From the NCBI GenBank assembly GCA_017533165.1, contig JAFXIM010000209.1, forward strand, positions 1 through 7,099: a DNA stretch of 7,099 bases. Reading direction: 5' to 3'. Every line of letters starts with the position of its first letter. The stretch's first letter is position 1. A program made the position numbers and the translations under genes. Shown in pieces: positions 1-5,737 of this stretch. The notes under the pieces are model-generated. The model was not told the DNA's origin and did not search any database. It saw nothing but the letters and a program-made list of their open reading frames with translations. The DNA is from Eggerthellaceae bacterium. GTDB lineage: Bacteria; Actinomycetota; Coriobacteriia; Coriobacteriales; Eggerthellaceae.

Positions 1-195
1 AAATTGATAAAAGTCCCAGCGCTCTAAATGGTTCAACACAGCCAGCGCATAGCTCTTCCCGCCGTCCGCCCAAAAACGCAAGGGGCGGCTCATTGCATGA
101 ACTGCACCCCAATTCAGCAATGAACCGCCCCCTGTTAGGCCCGCAGCCAGGTTCCTGCACCACCTGCTTGCCGTCATCTCACGCCAAGCAGATTC
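1..195. other. Left-edge region without a confident gene
   Basis: This stretch holds the 3' flank of the DUF1232 gene: a strong hairpin (82-131) and a degenerate second copy of that gene's 3' end (148-190). On the minus strand a frame beginning at an ATG at 93-91 stays open to the window edge (31 codons, beginning MSRPLRFWADGG). Its Trp/Tyr/Phe-containing composition looks protein-like and it could be the first part of another gene. However, that ATG lies inside the hairpin and has no ribosome binding site at a normal distance, so I do not call it a gene. Confidence 0.5.
72..131 (-). terminator. Candidate Rho-independent terminator after the DUF1232 gene
   Basis: The arms 82-96 and 117-131 are complementary over 15 positions. 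Read on the minus strand, the single imperfect position is a G-U wobble, so the transcript can form an uninterrupted GC-rich stem. A further four base pairs (98-101 with 113-116) can form inside the loop after a one-base bulge. Five U residues (complement of 72-76) follow the stem after a five-base gap plus UUGCG-type sequence, so the U-tract is not immediate. Location and strand fit termination of the gene ending at 196. A palindromic element with another role remains possible. Confidence 0.5.
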
Positions 196-232
196 CTACA
201 CAACCTGCTTGCCGTTAACCTCACGCCAAGCG
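148..232. repeat. Imperfect tandem repeat, two copies of about 41 bp, covering the 3' end of the DUF1232 gene
   Basis: Bases 152-190 and 193-232 align with about 34 of 40 positions identical and one single-base gap. The similarity extends weakly a few bases to the left. The right copy is the real end of the DUF1232 reading frame (encoding AWREVNGKQVV and the stop). The left copy lies beyond the stop, contains the one-base deletion that shifts the frame, and has CAG where the live copy has its TAG stop. This looks like a decayed duplication of a gene end, or a scar of recombination with a related gene. Confidence 0.75.
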
Positions 233-627
233 CGGTACTCCTCGACATCGGAGCTCACAACGGACAGGCAGGCCGCAATAACCGCCGCGTCGTCCAGGTA
301 GCCCGCGATCGGAATGAAATCCGGAATGAGGTCGATGGTCGACGCCGTGTACAGGATGGCGGCGAGCACCGCGACTATGGACCCGATGGGGATGTCGGTG
401 TACTCCTTCTTCACGTAGCTGCGCACAAGCGAGATGAGCACGGGCAGGCTGGAAAGCGCCTCGCCGGCTATCGGGATGTCCTTGAGCTTCTTCTCGAGGC
501 GCTGGAGCACGCGCTCGACCTGATCCTCGTCCTCGAGAATCGCGGCCGCCTCGTCGTAGCGGCCCTCGAGCACGCTCTTGGCCTGAGCGCTGTCGGGTAC
601 TTCGTAGATGGGCTCTTGGTCAGTCAT
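196..627 (-). CDS. DUF1232 (YkvA-like) small membrane protein
   Basis: A 143-residue protein of the DUF1232/YkvA family, whose function is not established; members are small membrane-associated proteins. The diagnostic segment is at about residues 83-125: a hydrophobic stretch running into DLIPDFIP and GYLDDA (about 99-114), followed by a second hydrophobic stretch. The first 45 residues are acidic and charged (EDEDQVERVLQRLEKKLKD) and probably cytosolic, perhaps partly coiled. I chose the ATG at 627 because an ideal AAGGAGG site (640-634) sits 6 nt upstream; the frame is open for 33 further codons, but those lack the family character. The gene lies 123 nt after the GIY-YIG gene on the same strand and appears to have its own promoter at 658-663. 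Its 3' end is duplicated just downstream. Family assignment is firm; role unknown. Confidence 0.88.
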   Translation of the reverse strand: MTDQEPIYEVPDSAQAKSVLEGRYDEAAAILEDEDQVERVLQRLEKKLKDIPIAGEALSSLPVLISLVRSYVKKEYTDIPIGSIVAVLAAILYTASTIDLIPDFIPIAGYLDDAAVIAACLSVVSSDVEEYRAWREVNGKQVV

Positions 628-657
628 GGGAGACCTCCTTTTGTTGGGGATATCATC

Positions 658-663
658 ATTATA
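658..663 (-). promoter_or_regulatory. Candidate -10 box for the DUF1232 gene
   Basis: The minus strand reads TATAAT here, an exact -10 match. It lies about 30 nt upstream of the ATG at 627, which would give a short leader carrying the AAGGAGG site. No good -35 hexamer is visible 16-18 bp upstream, so the call rests on the -10 and its position in the 123-nt gap after the GIY-YIG gene. Confidence 0.4.
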
Positions 664-750
664 GGGCCTGCGAATTATGCGAAGAGCCATGTTGCAAGGT
701 GAGCCGCACCCAGCCCGACTAATCATTTTGGTGGGGAAGGTAAGCGCCCC

Positions 751-1023
751 TCAACCCTGCGCGACAAGAAGTTCCTTCTGCACGCGAGTCAGAGATTTCA
801 GCTCGCGTTCGCGCTTCGAGGCACTGGATCGATCCGGGTGCTCCTCCGACCAAACGCAGGTCACGGGAGTGCGGGAGCGCGTGTACTTCGCGCCGGTGCC
901 GGCGTTGTGCTCCGCCATGCGACGATCGACATCGGTGGCTATTCCGGTGTAGTAGGTGCCGTCAGCGCACTCCGCTATGTAGCAAAACCAGGTCATGGAA
1001 TAATAAGAAAGTCCTTCGCTCAC
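751..1023 (-). CDS. Stand-alone GIY-YIG domain protein (UPF0213/YhbQ-like)
   Basis: A 90-residue protein consisting of little more than a GIY-YIG nuclease fold, close to YhbQ/UPF0213 proteins (about 100 residues). Visible motifs are the GIY equivalent in WFCYIAECADG, the YIG equivalent in YYTGIATDVDRR with the conserved Arg pair, an EHNAGTGAKYTR segment, and RERELKSLTRVQK carrying the likely catalytic Glu. Cellular role of such stand-alone proteins is largely unknown; DNA cleavage or repair is inferred from the fold. The chosen start is GTG at 1023, only 3 nt after the helicase stop, with GGAG (1036-1033) 9 nt upstream inside the end of that gene. The family usually begins near the in-frame ATG at 996 (MTWFCYI), but its nearest purine-rich site is about 15 nt away. 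Cotranscription with the helicase is very likely. Confidence 0.88.
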   Translation of the reverse strand: MSEGLSYYSMTWFCYIAECADGTYYTGIATDVDRRMAEHNAGTGAKYTRSRTPVTCVWSEEHPDRSSASKRERELKSLTRVQKELLVAQG

Positions 1024-1026
1024 AAT

Positions 1027-2925
1027 CTAAAACTCCGTTACCTGGTACAGCCGCGCACCTCGAGCGCGCTTCTGCAGATACGCGCGCAAGCCGGGGTCGG
1101 TCGCGTATACGTAGCAGCCCTTCATGCCGCGCGTCATCAGGGTGCGGTAGGTGTTCTTGATGATCTCGTCGGCCAGCTTGCTCGCGCGTTCGGGATCTTC
1201 CTCCTCCATCTTCTTCAAGCCCTTGACCGACTGGTCGGTCTTGGCTCGCTTCCGGTAATCGCACACCAAACGTCCGTCCTCGTAGCGCAGGTCGTCTCCG
1301 ATGATCACGCCGACGTACTCAAACTCCACGCCCTGCGTGGTGTGGATGCAGCCCGCCTCGTTGATAGATGTCGGGCTGATGGCGAAGTCCTCGCCGCCAT
1401 CAAGGTTCCAGCTGATGCCGAAGTCGCCAATCTTGATCTCATGCGTGTTGGTGTCTGCGCGACCCGCCTTAGGCCAATCCCAGCAATAGCCAGCCAGGAT
1501 GCGCGACTTGTTGGATTCCGCGTTGCGCGCAACAACCGCCTCGCGCATCTCCTCCGGCGTGCCAAAGGAGACGAACTCGTAGTTGATGTCGTCTAAGTCG
1601 TAGTTGGCGGTCTCGCGAATGCCCAAAACATCGTCGAGCCAGGCCAGGTAGCCGTCAGAACCATTGCAGCGGAATTGCGAAACCAGCTCCTCCTCGTAGA
1701 CCTCGGCTCCGCAGGACTTGGCAAAGCGCTTGATCTCGTCAACGCTGCCGATGTCTTTCACGGTGACGCGCTGGCTTTCGTCAATGAAGAACACGCTCAG
1801 CTTGGCTGCGCGGATGATCTCGTAGATTTGGTTGAAGCCCTGGTTGCCGTAAAGCCCCGACTTCTCGTTCAGGCGATGAGCCTCATCGGCAATGATGGCG
1901 CCAACCGAGTTCTTGGGCGCGTCAACGTAGGCGCCCGATCCCTTGAACATGTTGTCGATGCTGCTCTTGCGGTGGCGGCCCTTGAGCTTTTTGGTGTACA
2001 CGCTGCGCGGCGCGCTGTTCTTGGAGCAGTACTGTGCAAACACGCCTTCCTGCGTGAGGCGCGCAAGCAGGTTGATGGCGATGACGGTCTTGCCGGTGCC
2101 GGGTCCGCCTTGCGCGATGAGCACGCGCTTCTTGCCGTCGCGATCGCACTTGCGGGACAGCTCCATGATGCGCTCGAACACAACCTTTTGGTCGTCGATC
2201 AGGTTGAACTCGGGGTTGTTCTCCAGCATGCCCACGATGGCGTCCTGCAGGCTCTTCGAGGGTTTGATGCGGCCGTTATCGATCTCGTACAGGATCTCGT
2301 TGGCGTCGCCCGCCTTGACGACCTCCTTGATGAACTCGCGCAGCTTGCGTACCTCTCCGGAAGTGAAGGCGGGCGCCTCCTCGAGGTAGTCACCGTAAAC
2401 GGGGTCATCCAGCGGATCGTTTTGCTGCTTGCGCAAATAGTTGTGAAGGTAAGCGCACGGCCAAAGCGACACGCCCTCAACCTGTGCGTATTCGTTGTAG
2501 TCGCGGATCATCTGCGCATAGCTCCACGCCTGATAGGAAGGGTGAACCACGCGGCGGAGGCCACCGCCAACGAAGGTCTCTACAATGGCGTCAAGGCTGT
2601 CGACCTTTTTGAGCTCCTGCCACTGCTTGAGCTCGATGATGACCACGTGGGACTTGCCCTGGTTGTCGTAGCCGGAAACCAGGAAGTCGACGCGCTTTGC
2701 GGTGTTGGGCAGGTTGTATTCGATCGCAACGCCGGAGTCGTTGGGAATCTCGGAGTCGTTGAGAACCTTGTACATGTATTCGAGTGAGTTGGTGAATGCG
2801 CGGAACTCGGCATCGCCCGTGTGGCGGTGCATCTTTTCGAGGATGTTGTCACGAATGGTGTAGGCGATGGTGTCGTCTTCGACCTCGGTCATGAAGGCGC
2901 TCTTGGTTCCGCTGTAGATGATCAT
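1027..2925 (-). CDS. DUF2075 / Schlafen-group-3-type helicase with N-terminal PD-(D/E)XK-like nuclease domain
   Basis: A 632-residue superfamily-1-like helicase of the DUF2075 (COG3410) type. Helicase motifs in order: Walker A GGPGTGKT at 273-280, Walker B DEAH at 347-350, FFIDESQRVT around 379-388, QFR at 417-419, HTTQGVEFE around 528-536 (motif V), and TYRTLMTRGMKG (motif VI, Arg about 599). The first 110 residues carry a nuclease-like pattern: E69, D80 in RVDFLV, and E98/K100 in VVIIELKQW, matching the E...D...ExK order of PD-(D/E)XK enzymes. ATP-driven nucleic-acid remodelling coupled to cleavage is the inferred activity. The start is the ATG at 2925 (MIIYSGTK, the usual family beginning), preceded by AGGAAG (2942-2937) at 11 nt; an upstream ATG at 2967 has no ribosome site. 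It is tightly coupled to the GIY-YIG gene. Defence or DNA-repair roles are both possible; the substrate cannot be told from sequence. Confidence 0.9.
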   Translation of the reverse strand: MIIYSGTKSAFMTEVEDDTIAYTIRDNILEKMHRHTGDAEFRAFTNSLEYMYKVLNDSEIPNDSGVAIEYNLPNTAKRVDFLVSGYDNQGKSHVVIIELKQWQELKKVDSLDAIVETFVGGGLRRVVHPSYQAWSYAQMIRDYNEYAQVEGVSLWPCAYLHNYLRKQQNDPLDDPVYGDYLEEAPAFTSGEVRKLREFIKEVVKAGDANEILYEIDNGRIKPSKSLQDAIVGMLENNPEFNLIDDQKVVFERIMELSRKCDRDGKKRVLIAQGGPGTGKTVIAINLLARLTQEGVFAQYCSKNSAPRSVYTKKLKGRHRKSSIDNMFKGSGAYVDAPKNSVGAIIADEAHRLNEKSGLYGNQGFNQIYEIIRAAKLSVFFIDESQRVTVKDIGSVDEIKRFAKSCGAEVYEEELVSQFRCNGSDGYLAWLDDVLGIRETANYDLDDINYEFVSFGTPEEMREAVVARNAESNKSRILAGYCWDWPKAGRADTNTHEIKIGDFGISWNLDGGEDFAISPTSINEAGCIHTTQGVEFEYVGVIIGDDLRYEDGRLVCDYRKRAKTDQSVKGLKKMEEEDPERASKLADEIIKNTYRTLMTRGMKGCYVYATDPGLRAYLQKRARGARLYQVTEF

Positions 2926-3045
2926 GCGCGTGATGACTTCCTGCGATTGATGGTGCTTGGTCCGCATATGCCGCGGAAGGGACCTGCCTACAAGTCCTCA
3001 AACAAAGGCTACCACCCGAGCTAATCCGTGGCTAGGCGGGATTGA

Positions 3046-3309
3046 TTCATTAACCTGCGTGCTGCGCATTTTGATGGTAGAAGCTGTATCCGCATTTCTA
3101 TCCCGTTTTTTACTCTGCTTCAGACAATTCGTGCCGGAAAGAATACGTATGGCAACGTCTTGACCGAAGAGGGCTTCTTCTCGAATCTAGCAGCTAAGTG
3201 CATTCCTGCTGAAGTGGTTGATATGACTGCTGATGATTACGAGGCGTTCCTTGACGCTCGCAGAAAGCTCATGGCTGCTAAGGTGAGGGATTACTTCAAG
3301 GGTCTGTAG
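3046..3309 (+). pseudogene. Orphan C-terminal gene fragment, possibly from a restriction-type protein
   Basis: The plus frame opens after a TGA at 3043-3045 and ends at TAG 3307-3309 with no ATG before residue 60. From about 3121 the translation is clearly protein-like: TIRAGKNTYGNVLTEEG, then FFSNLAAKCIPAEVV, then DYEAFLDARRKLMAAKV and a final DYFKGL. This looks like the tail of a larger protein whose upstream part is missing, replaced by the leader region of the divergent helicase gene. From memory, similar tails occur at the ends of large restriction-associated (DUF262/GmrSD-like) proteins, but that family link is uncertain. Codon choice is less GC-biased than in the neighbours. No ribosome site precedes it. 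Its stop lies 35 bp from the convergent end of the 522-residue gene. Confidence 0.55.
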
Positions 3310-3344
3310 TTGCCCGAGCGTCAACCAAGTTCTTACCCGAACGC

Positions 3345-4913
3345 TCACCGCTTCTTTTCAAGCTCCTTCAGGAAGCGAATATCAGTCTCCCAGCAGTGGA
3401 TGGCGTTACTCATGTCGGCCTTCTTACGCGATTTCGCCCGATCGACGAGATATTGGAGAAATCCTATGGCCCGAGCAGGATTCATGATGCCGCGGTCGAC
3501 CACGAACTCGAGGATCATCCTTCGCTCCGCGGGCGTGAGGCTGTCCTTCTTGCCCACGTTGTAGCCGTAGCTGTGGAGAAGCGACTCTTCAGCGAGGAAA
3601 CACTCGGTCGATCTTTTATCGACGAGGTTTCCGCCCGAGTCCATCTCGCCGTCCTTCACGACCTTGCAGCAGATGAAGCGACCGTTTCCCTTGAGTGTGT
3701 TGTATGCGAAGGGGGAGAGGAGATAGGCCTTACAGCTCTTGCACCAGTACGCCGTGACCGGCACGCGCAGCGTTCTGCCAAGCGGCTGCTTGACCTCCAC
3801 GGATATCTCAACTCGCTCGGTCGCATGCCTATGCGCCTCGTAGTTCGCGGTCTCCAGCCGGACAAGAACGTCCTTCTCCCCGATTTCCACTCTGCGGTAA
3901 CCTGGTTTTTGCTTTGGCTGGGACGTGGAGCCTGCGAACTCATCTTTATCTTGCTTGCCAGAAGGCGCAGCAGCTTTCTCCTTTGCAGGCTTAAGTAGGG
4001 TCGAGGACTTGGGGACGGCGGCCTGCTTGGGGTTCTTAGACGCGGGGCTTGCCTTTGCGGCCGCCGGCTTCGGAGCCTGCTTGCCCGTCGCCGTGCCAGT
4101 AAACACGACGTTCCTAAGGCGTGTATTCCCGCCGGCCTTTTGCTTGAAGAGGCACTTGAAGTGCTTTCCGCATCGAAGCGTCGCGCGCTCGTTGCCCTCA
4201 TCGTCTATCTCGTACTCATACCGCTCGGATCCGTAGGTTGCTAGGTACACCGACCGAGCGACCTTCTCGCCCCACTCATCGCGGTCAAAGTAGCTCTCCT
4301 CGCCCCATGGCTCTCCATTGGTGGCGATCCTGCATACATGCCCGACGAAGCCCTCTTCCGCGATGGCGCTTGCCAGCGCCTGGATCTCGGCGTACTCGGC
4401 GCATTCCCTAATGCACTGCAAAAACGCGGTGGGGGAATGCTTCATGCCCCCGTTTATGTCGAGGGGCGCAAGGAAGTAGTTAGCGTTCGCGCGCCTCATG
4501 CGGACCTCACACTTACGAAACACGGGATGGCGGGCGTCCTGCATGTCGAACTCGAGTCTGAAGCGCAGGCTTGAGCGATCCTCAAGCGAGAGGTGAAGCT
4601 TGTAGGCCACGTTCGTCGTATCGGAGGCCATGCTGAAGGAAAGCCGCGCGTCTTTGGCGTGGTTTGTTTTCACCCAGTTGAAGATGTGTCTGATCGCGGT
4701 GTCGCGGTCTGCGAACAGGTCGTCCCAGTCGCATTCAAGGTACTCTTTCGTCTCGACAAAGATGCGGGGGCCGCGCTCCCCGTCAAAGAGATTGATCTTT
4801 CGCGCATCGTCAACGATGCCCCGCATCTCGAGGGTCTCGACGAGGGGATCGGTCGCCTCACCTGAGGTGATCAGGCAGGCGAGGACGTTCAATGTGACGT
4901 TCACGTTGCTCAA
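3345..4913 (-). CDS. Unknown 522-residue protein with Ala/Pro/Lys linker, CxxC motif and C-terminal helical module
   Basis: I do not recognise a named family. Residues 1-275 form a globular, mixed-composition part (many aromatic and charged residues, no signal peptide or membrane segment). Residues about 276-338 are a low-complexity Ala/Pro/Lys/Ser linker. Residues about 339-420 contain AYWCKSCKAYLL (C391, C394) and FICCK (C415, C416), suggesting a small zinc-binding or treble-clef-like unit. Residues about 440-522 form a helical module beginning ESLLHSYGYNVG, with PAERRMILEFVVDRGIM and a final AIHCWETDIRFLKEL; from memory such a module recurs at the C-termini of uncharacterised anaerobe proteins. 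The start is TTG at 4913, supported by GGAGGGGGG (4928-4920) 6 nt upstream; the next candidate, GTG at 4904, is badly spaced. It lies 37 nt after the GIY-YIG-like gene, so the two are probably cotranscribed. Confidence 0.8.
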   Translation of the reverse strand: MSNVNVTLNVLACLITSGEATDPLVETLEMRGIVDDARKINLFDGERGPRIFVETKEYLECDWDDLFADRDTAIRHIFNWVKTNHAKDARLSFSMASDTTNVAYKLHLSLEDRSSLRFRLEFDMQDARHPVFRKCEVRMRRANANYFLAPLDINGGMKHSPTAFLQCIRECAEYAEIQALASAIAEEGFVGHVCRIATNGEPWGEESYFDRDEWGEKVARSVYLATYGSERYEYEIDDEGNERATLRCGKHFKCLFKQKAGGNTRLRNVVFTGTATGKQAPKPAAAKASPASKNPKQAAVPKSSTLLKPAKEKAAAPSGKQDKDEFAGSTSQPKQKPGYRRVEIGEKDVLVRLETANYEAHRHATERVEISVEVKQPLGRTLRVPVTAYWCKSCKAYLLSPFAYNTLKGNGRFICCKVVKDGEMDSGGNLVDKRSTECFLAEESLLHSYGYNVGKKDSLTPAERRMILEFVVDRGIMNPARAIGFLQYLVDRAKSRKKADMSNAIHCWETDIRFLKELEKKR

Positions 4914-4919
4914 AGCGAT

Positions 4920-4928
4920 CCCCCCTCC
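4920..4928 (-). promoter_or_regulatory. Strong ribosome binding site deciding a TTG start
   Basis: The minus strand reads GGAGGGGGG ending 6 nt before the TTG at 4913-4911. This spacing makes TTG the best start for the 522-residue protein even though no ATG is available near the 5' end. Confidence 0.65.
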
Positions 4929-4950
4929 GTAAGTTGGACAAACCGCCTGC

Positions 4951-5694
4951 TTAGGCGATCTCGCGTGCGTTGTACGACTCCTTGGCGCCGAGCGCGGTCA
5001 TGAACTGCTCAGTAGCATCGGCGTTGCCTTCGCTGAAATCTGAATCGGGATAGGCGTATATGACGAGGTTTTGGCCGTACTTGAAATCTGCGTAAAGGTC
5101 AGGGTTGCCCGACCCGAAAAGGTGCGCGCGCACGCTTGCACCGATGTCAGCGGAGCCGCCTACGTAGACGTCCTCGTACTTATCGAGGGGCGTCATCTTG
5201 GTGCTGCCTTTATAAACTGCGACGACGTAGTGACCCGGAACCTTAAGCGGACTTGGCAACCCGGTTTGAGAGGCCGCCTCCCATTCATCCATGAACTCGC
5301 TCGCCGCTTTCTGCACCGTTGCACACTGCAGAAGCTCGCGTCTCGCCTCGGCGAGAGCCTTGGCCTCGGCGCGACCCTCGGCTGCGACCTTTGCTCCGTC
5401 CTTGGCTCGGTCCGCCGTCTGCTTTGCCTTGTCTGCAAAATCTGCTGCCACCGCGCCTACCGCCTTTGCCGCATCCGCTCCTTTGGCCGCTCCGGCTTTC
5501 AGAGCCTGGGCGCCGGCATCGACGCCGCCATCGACGGCCTTCTTCACGTGAGGTGCCGCAGCTTTGACCGCTTCCCCGATCTGATCCGAATGCTCTGCAG
5601 CGAAGTTAACGAGATCCTTTGCTCCCTTTTGAACTTTCGGATTCTTCGCGAGTTCAAGGGCGGCTTCGACCGCTGCTTTCACGGGTACTGCCAT
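4951..5694 (-). CDS. Ala-rich helical protein with divergent C-terminal GIY-YIG-like domain
   Basis: A 247-residue protein. Residues 1-140 are extremely rich in Ala, Lys, Asp and Glu with almost no aromatics, predicting long amphipathic helices (for example FADKAKQTADRAKDGAKVAAE at about 86-106); no membrane segment is evident. Residues about 152-243 look like a divergent GIY-YIG nuclease fold: GHYVV at 154-158 (GIY strand), VYVGG at 176-180 (YIG strand), R189 and H191 in SVRAHLFG, E229 in ATEQF, and N242 in ESYN. The order and approximate spacing of Tyr, Arg, Glu and Asn match the catalytic set of the UvrC GIY-YIG domain. The ATG at 5694 has AGGAGG (5706-5701) 6 nt upstream. It is the first gene of a probable two-gene unit with the 522-residue protein. 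Activity as a nuclease is inferred and untested. Confidence 0.82.
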   Translation of the reverse strand: MAVPVKAAVEAALELAKNPKVQKGAKDLVNFAAEHSDQIGEAVKAAAPHVKKAVDGGVDAGAQALKAGAAKGADAAKAVGAVAADFADKAKQTADRAKDGAKVAAEGRAEAKALAEARRELLQCATVQKAASEFMDEWEAASQTGLPSPLKVPGHYVVAVYKGSTKMTPLDKYEDVYVGGSADIGASVRAHLFGSGNPDLYADFKYGQNLVIYAYPDSDFSEGNADATEQFMTALGAKESYNAREIA

Positions 5695-5722
5695 GGGTGA
5701 CCTCCTAGGTGTTTAGATGATT

Positions 5723-5737
5723 GCTATCCATGATAGC
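5723..5737. promoter_or_regulatory. Small perfect inverted repeat upstream of the 247-residue gene
   Basis: The arms GCTATC (5723-5728) and GATAGC (5732-5737) are exact inverted copies separated by three bases. On the minus strand the right half contains TATCAT, a possible -10 box 36 nt before the ATG at 5694, so the repeat could be an operator over a promoter. The matching -35 would fall at about 5753-5758, exactly where the composition changes, so it may be missing. Tentative. Confidence 0.25.

Noticed and set aside
628..726. N-terminal extension of the DUF1232 protein to 726
   Set aside because: The extension would be translated through the AAGGAGG site and the TATAAT box, and it lacks family similarity; the ATG at 627 is the better start.
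838..1596. A 252-codon plus-strand open frame over the GIY-YIG and helicase genes
   Set aside because: It spans the antisense of two well-supported genes, lacks a ribosome site and shows no domain.
1675..2787. A 370-codon plus-strand open frame opposite the helicase gene
   Set aside because: It is the antisense of a gene with clear helicase motifs. Its Val/Leu/Ala-rich product has no recognisable motif and is the usual by-product of GC-rich codon bias.
2926..2967. Upstream ATG start for the helicase at 2967
   Set aside because: No ribosome site precedes it, while the ATG at 2925 has AGGAAG upstream and matches the usual family N-terminus (MIIYSGTK).
3310..3350. GAGCGT/ACGCTC inverted repeat between the convergent gene ends, considered as a bidirectional terminator
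   Set aside because: The arms (3316-3321 and 3341-3346) are only 6 bp with a 19-base loop and no U-tract on either side.
5071..5700. A 209-codon plus-strand frame opposite the Ala-rich gene
   Set aside because: Cys/Arg/Leu-rich antisense translation of an Ala-rich gene; the minus-strand gene has a perfect ribosome site and a recognisable domain.
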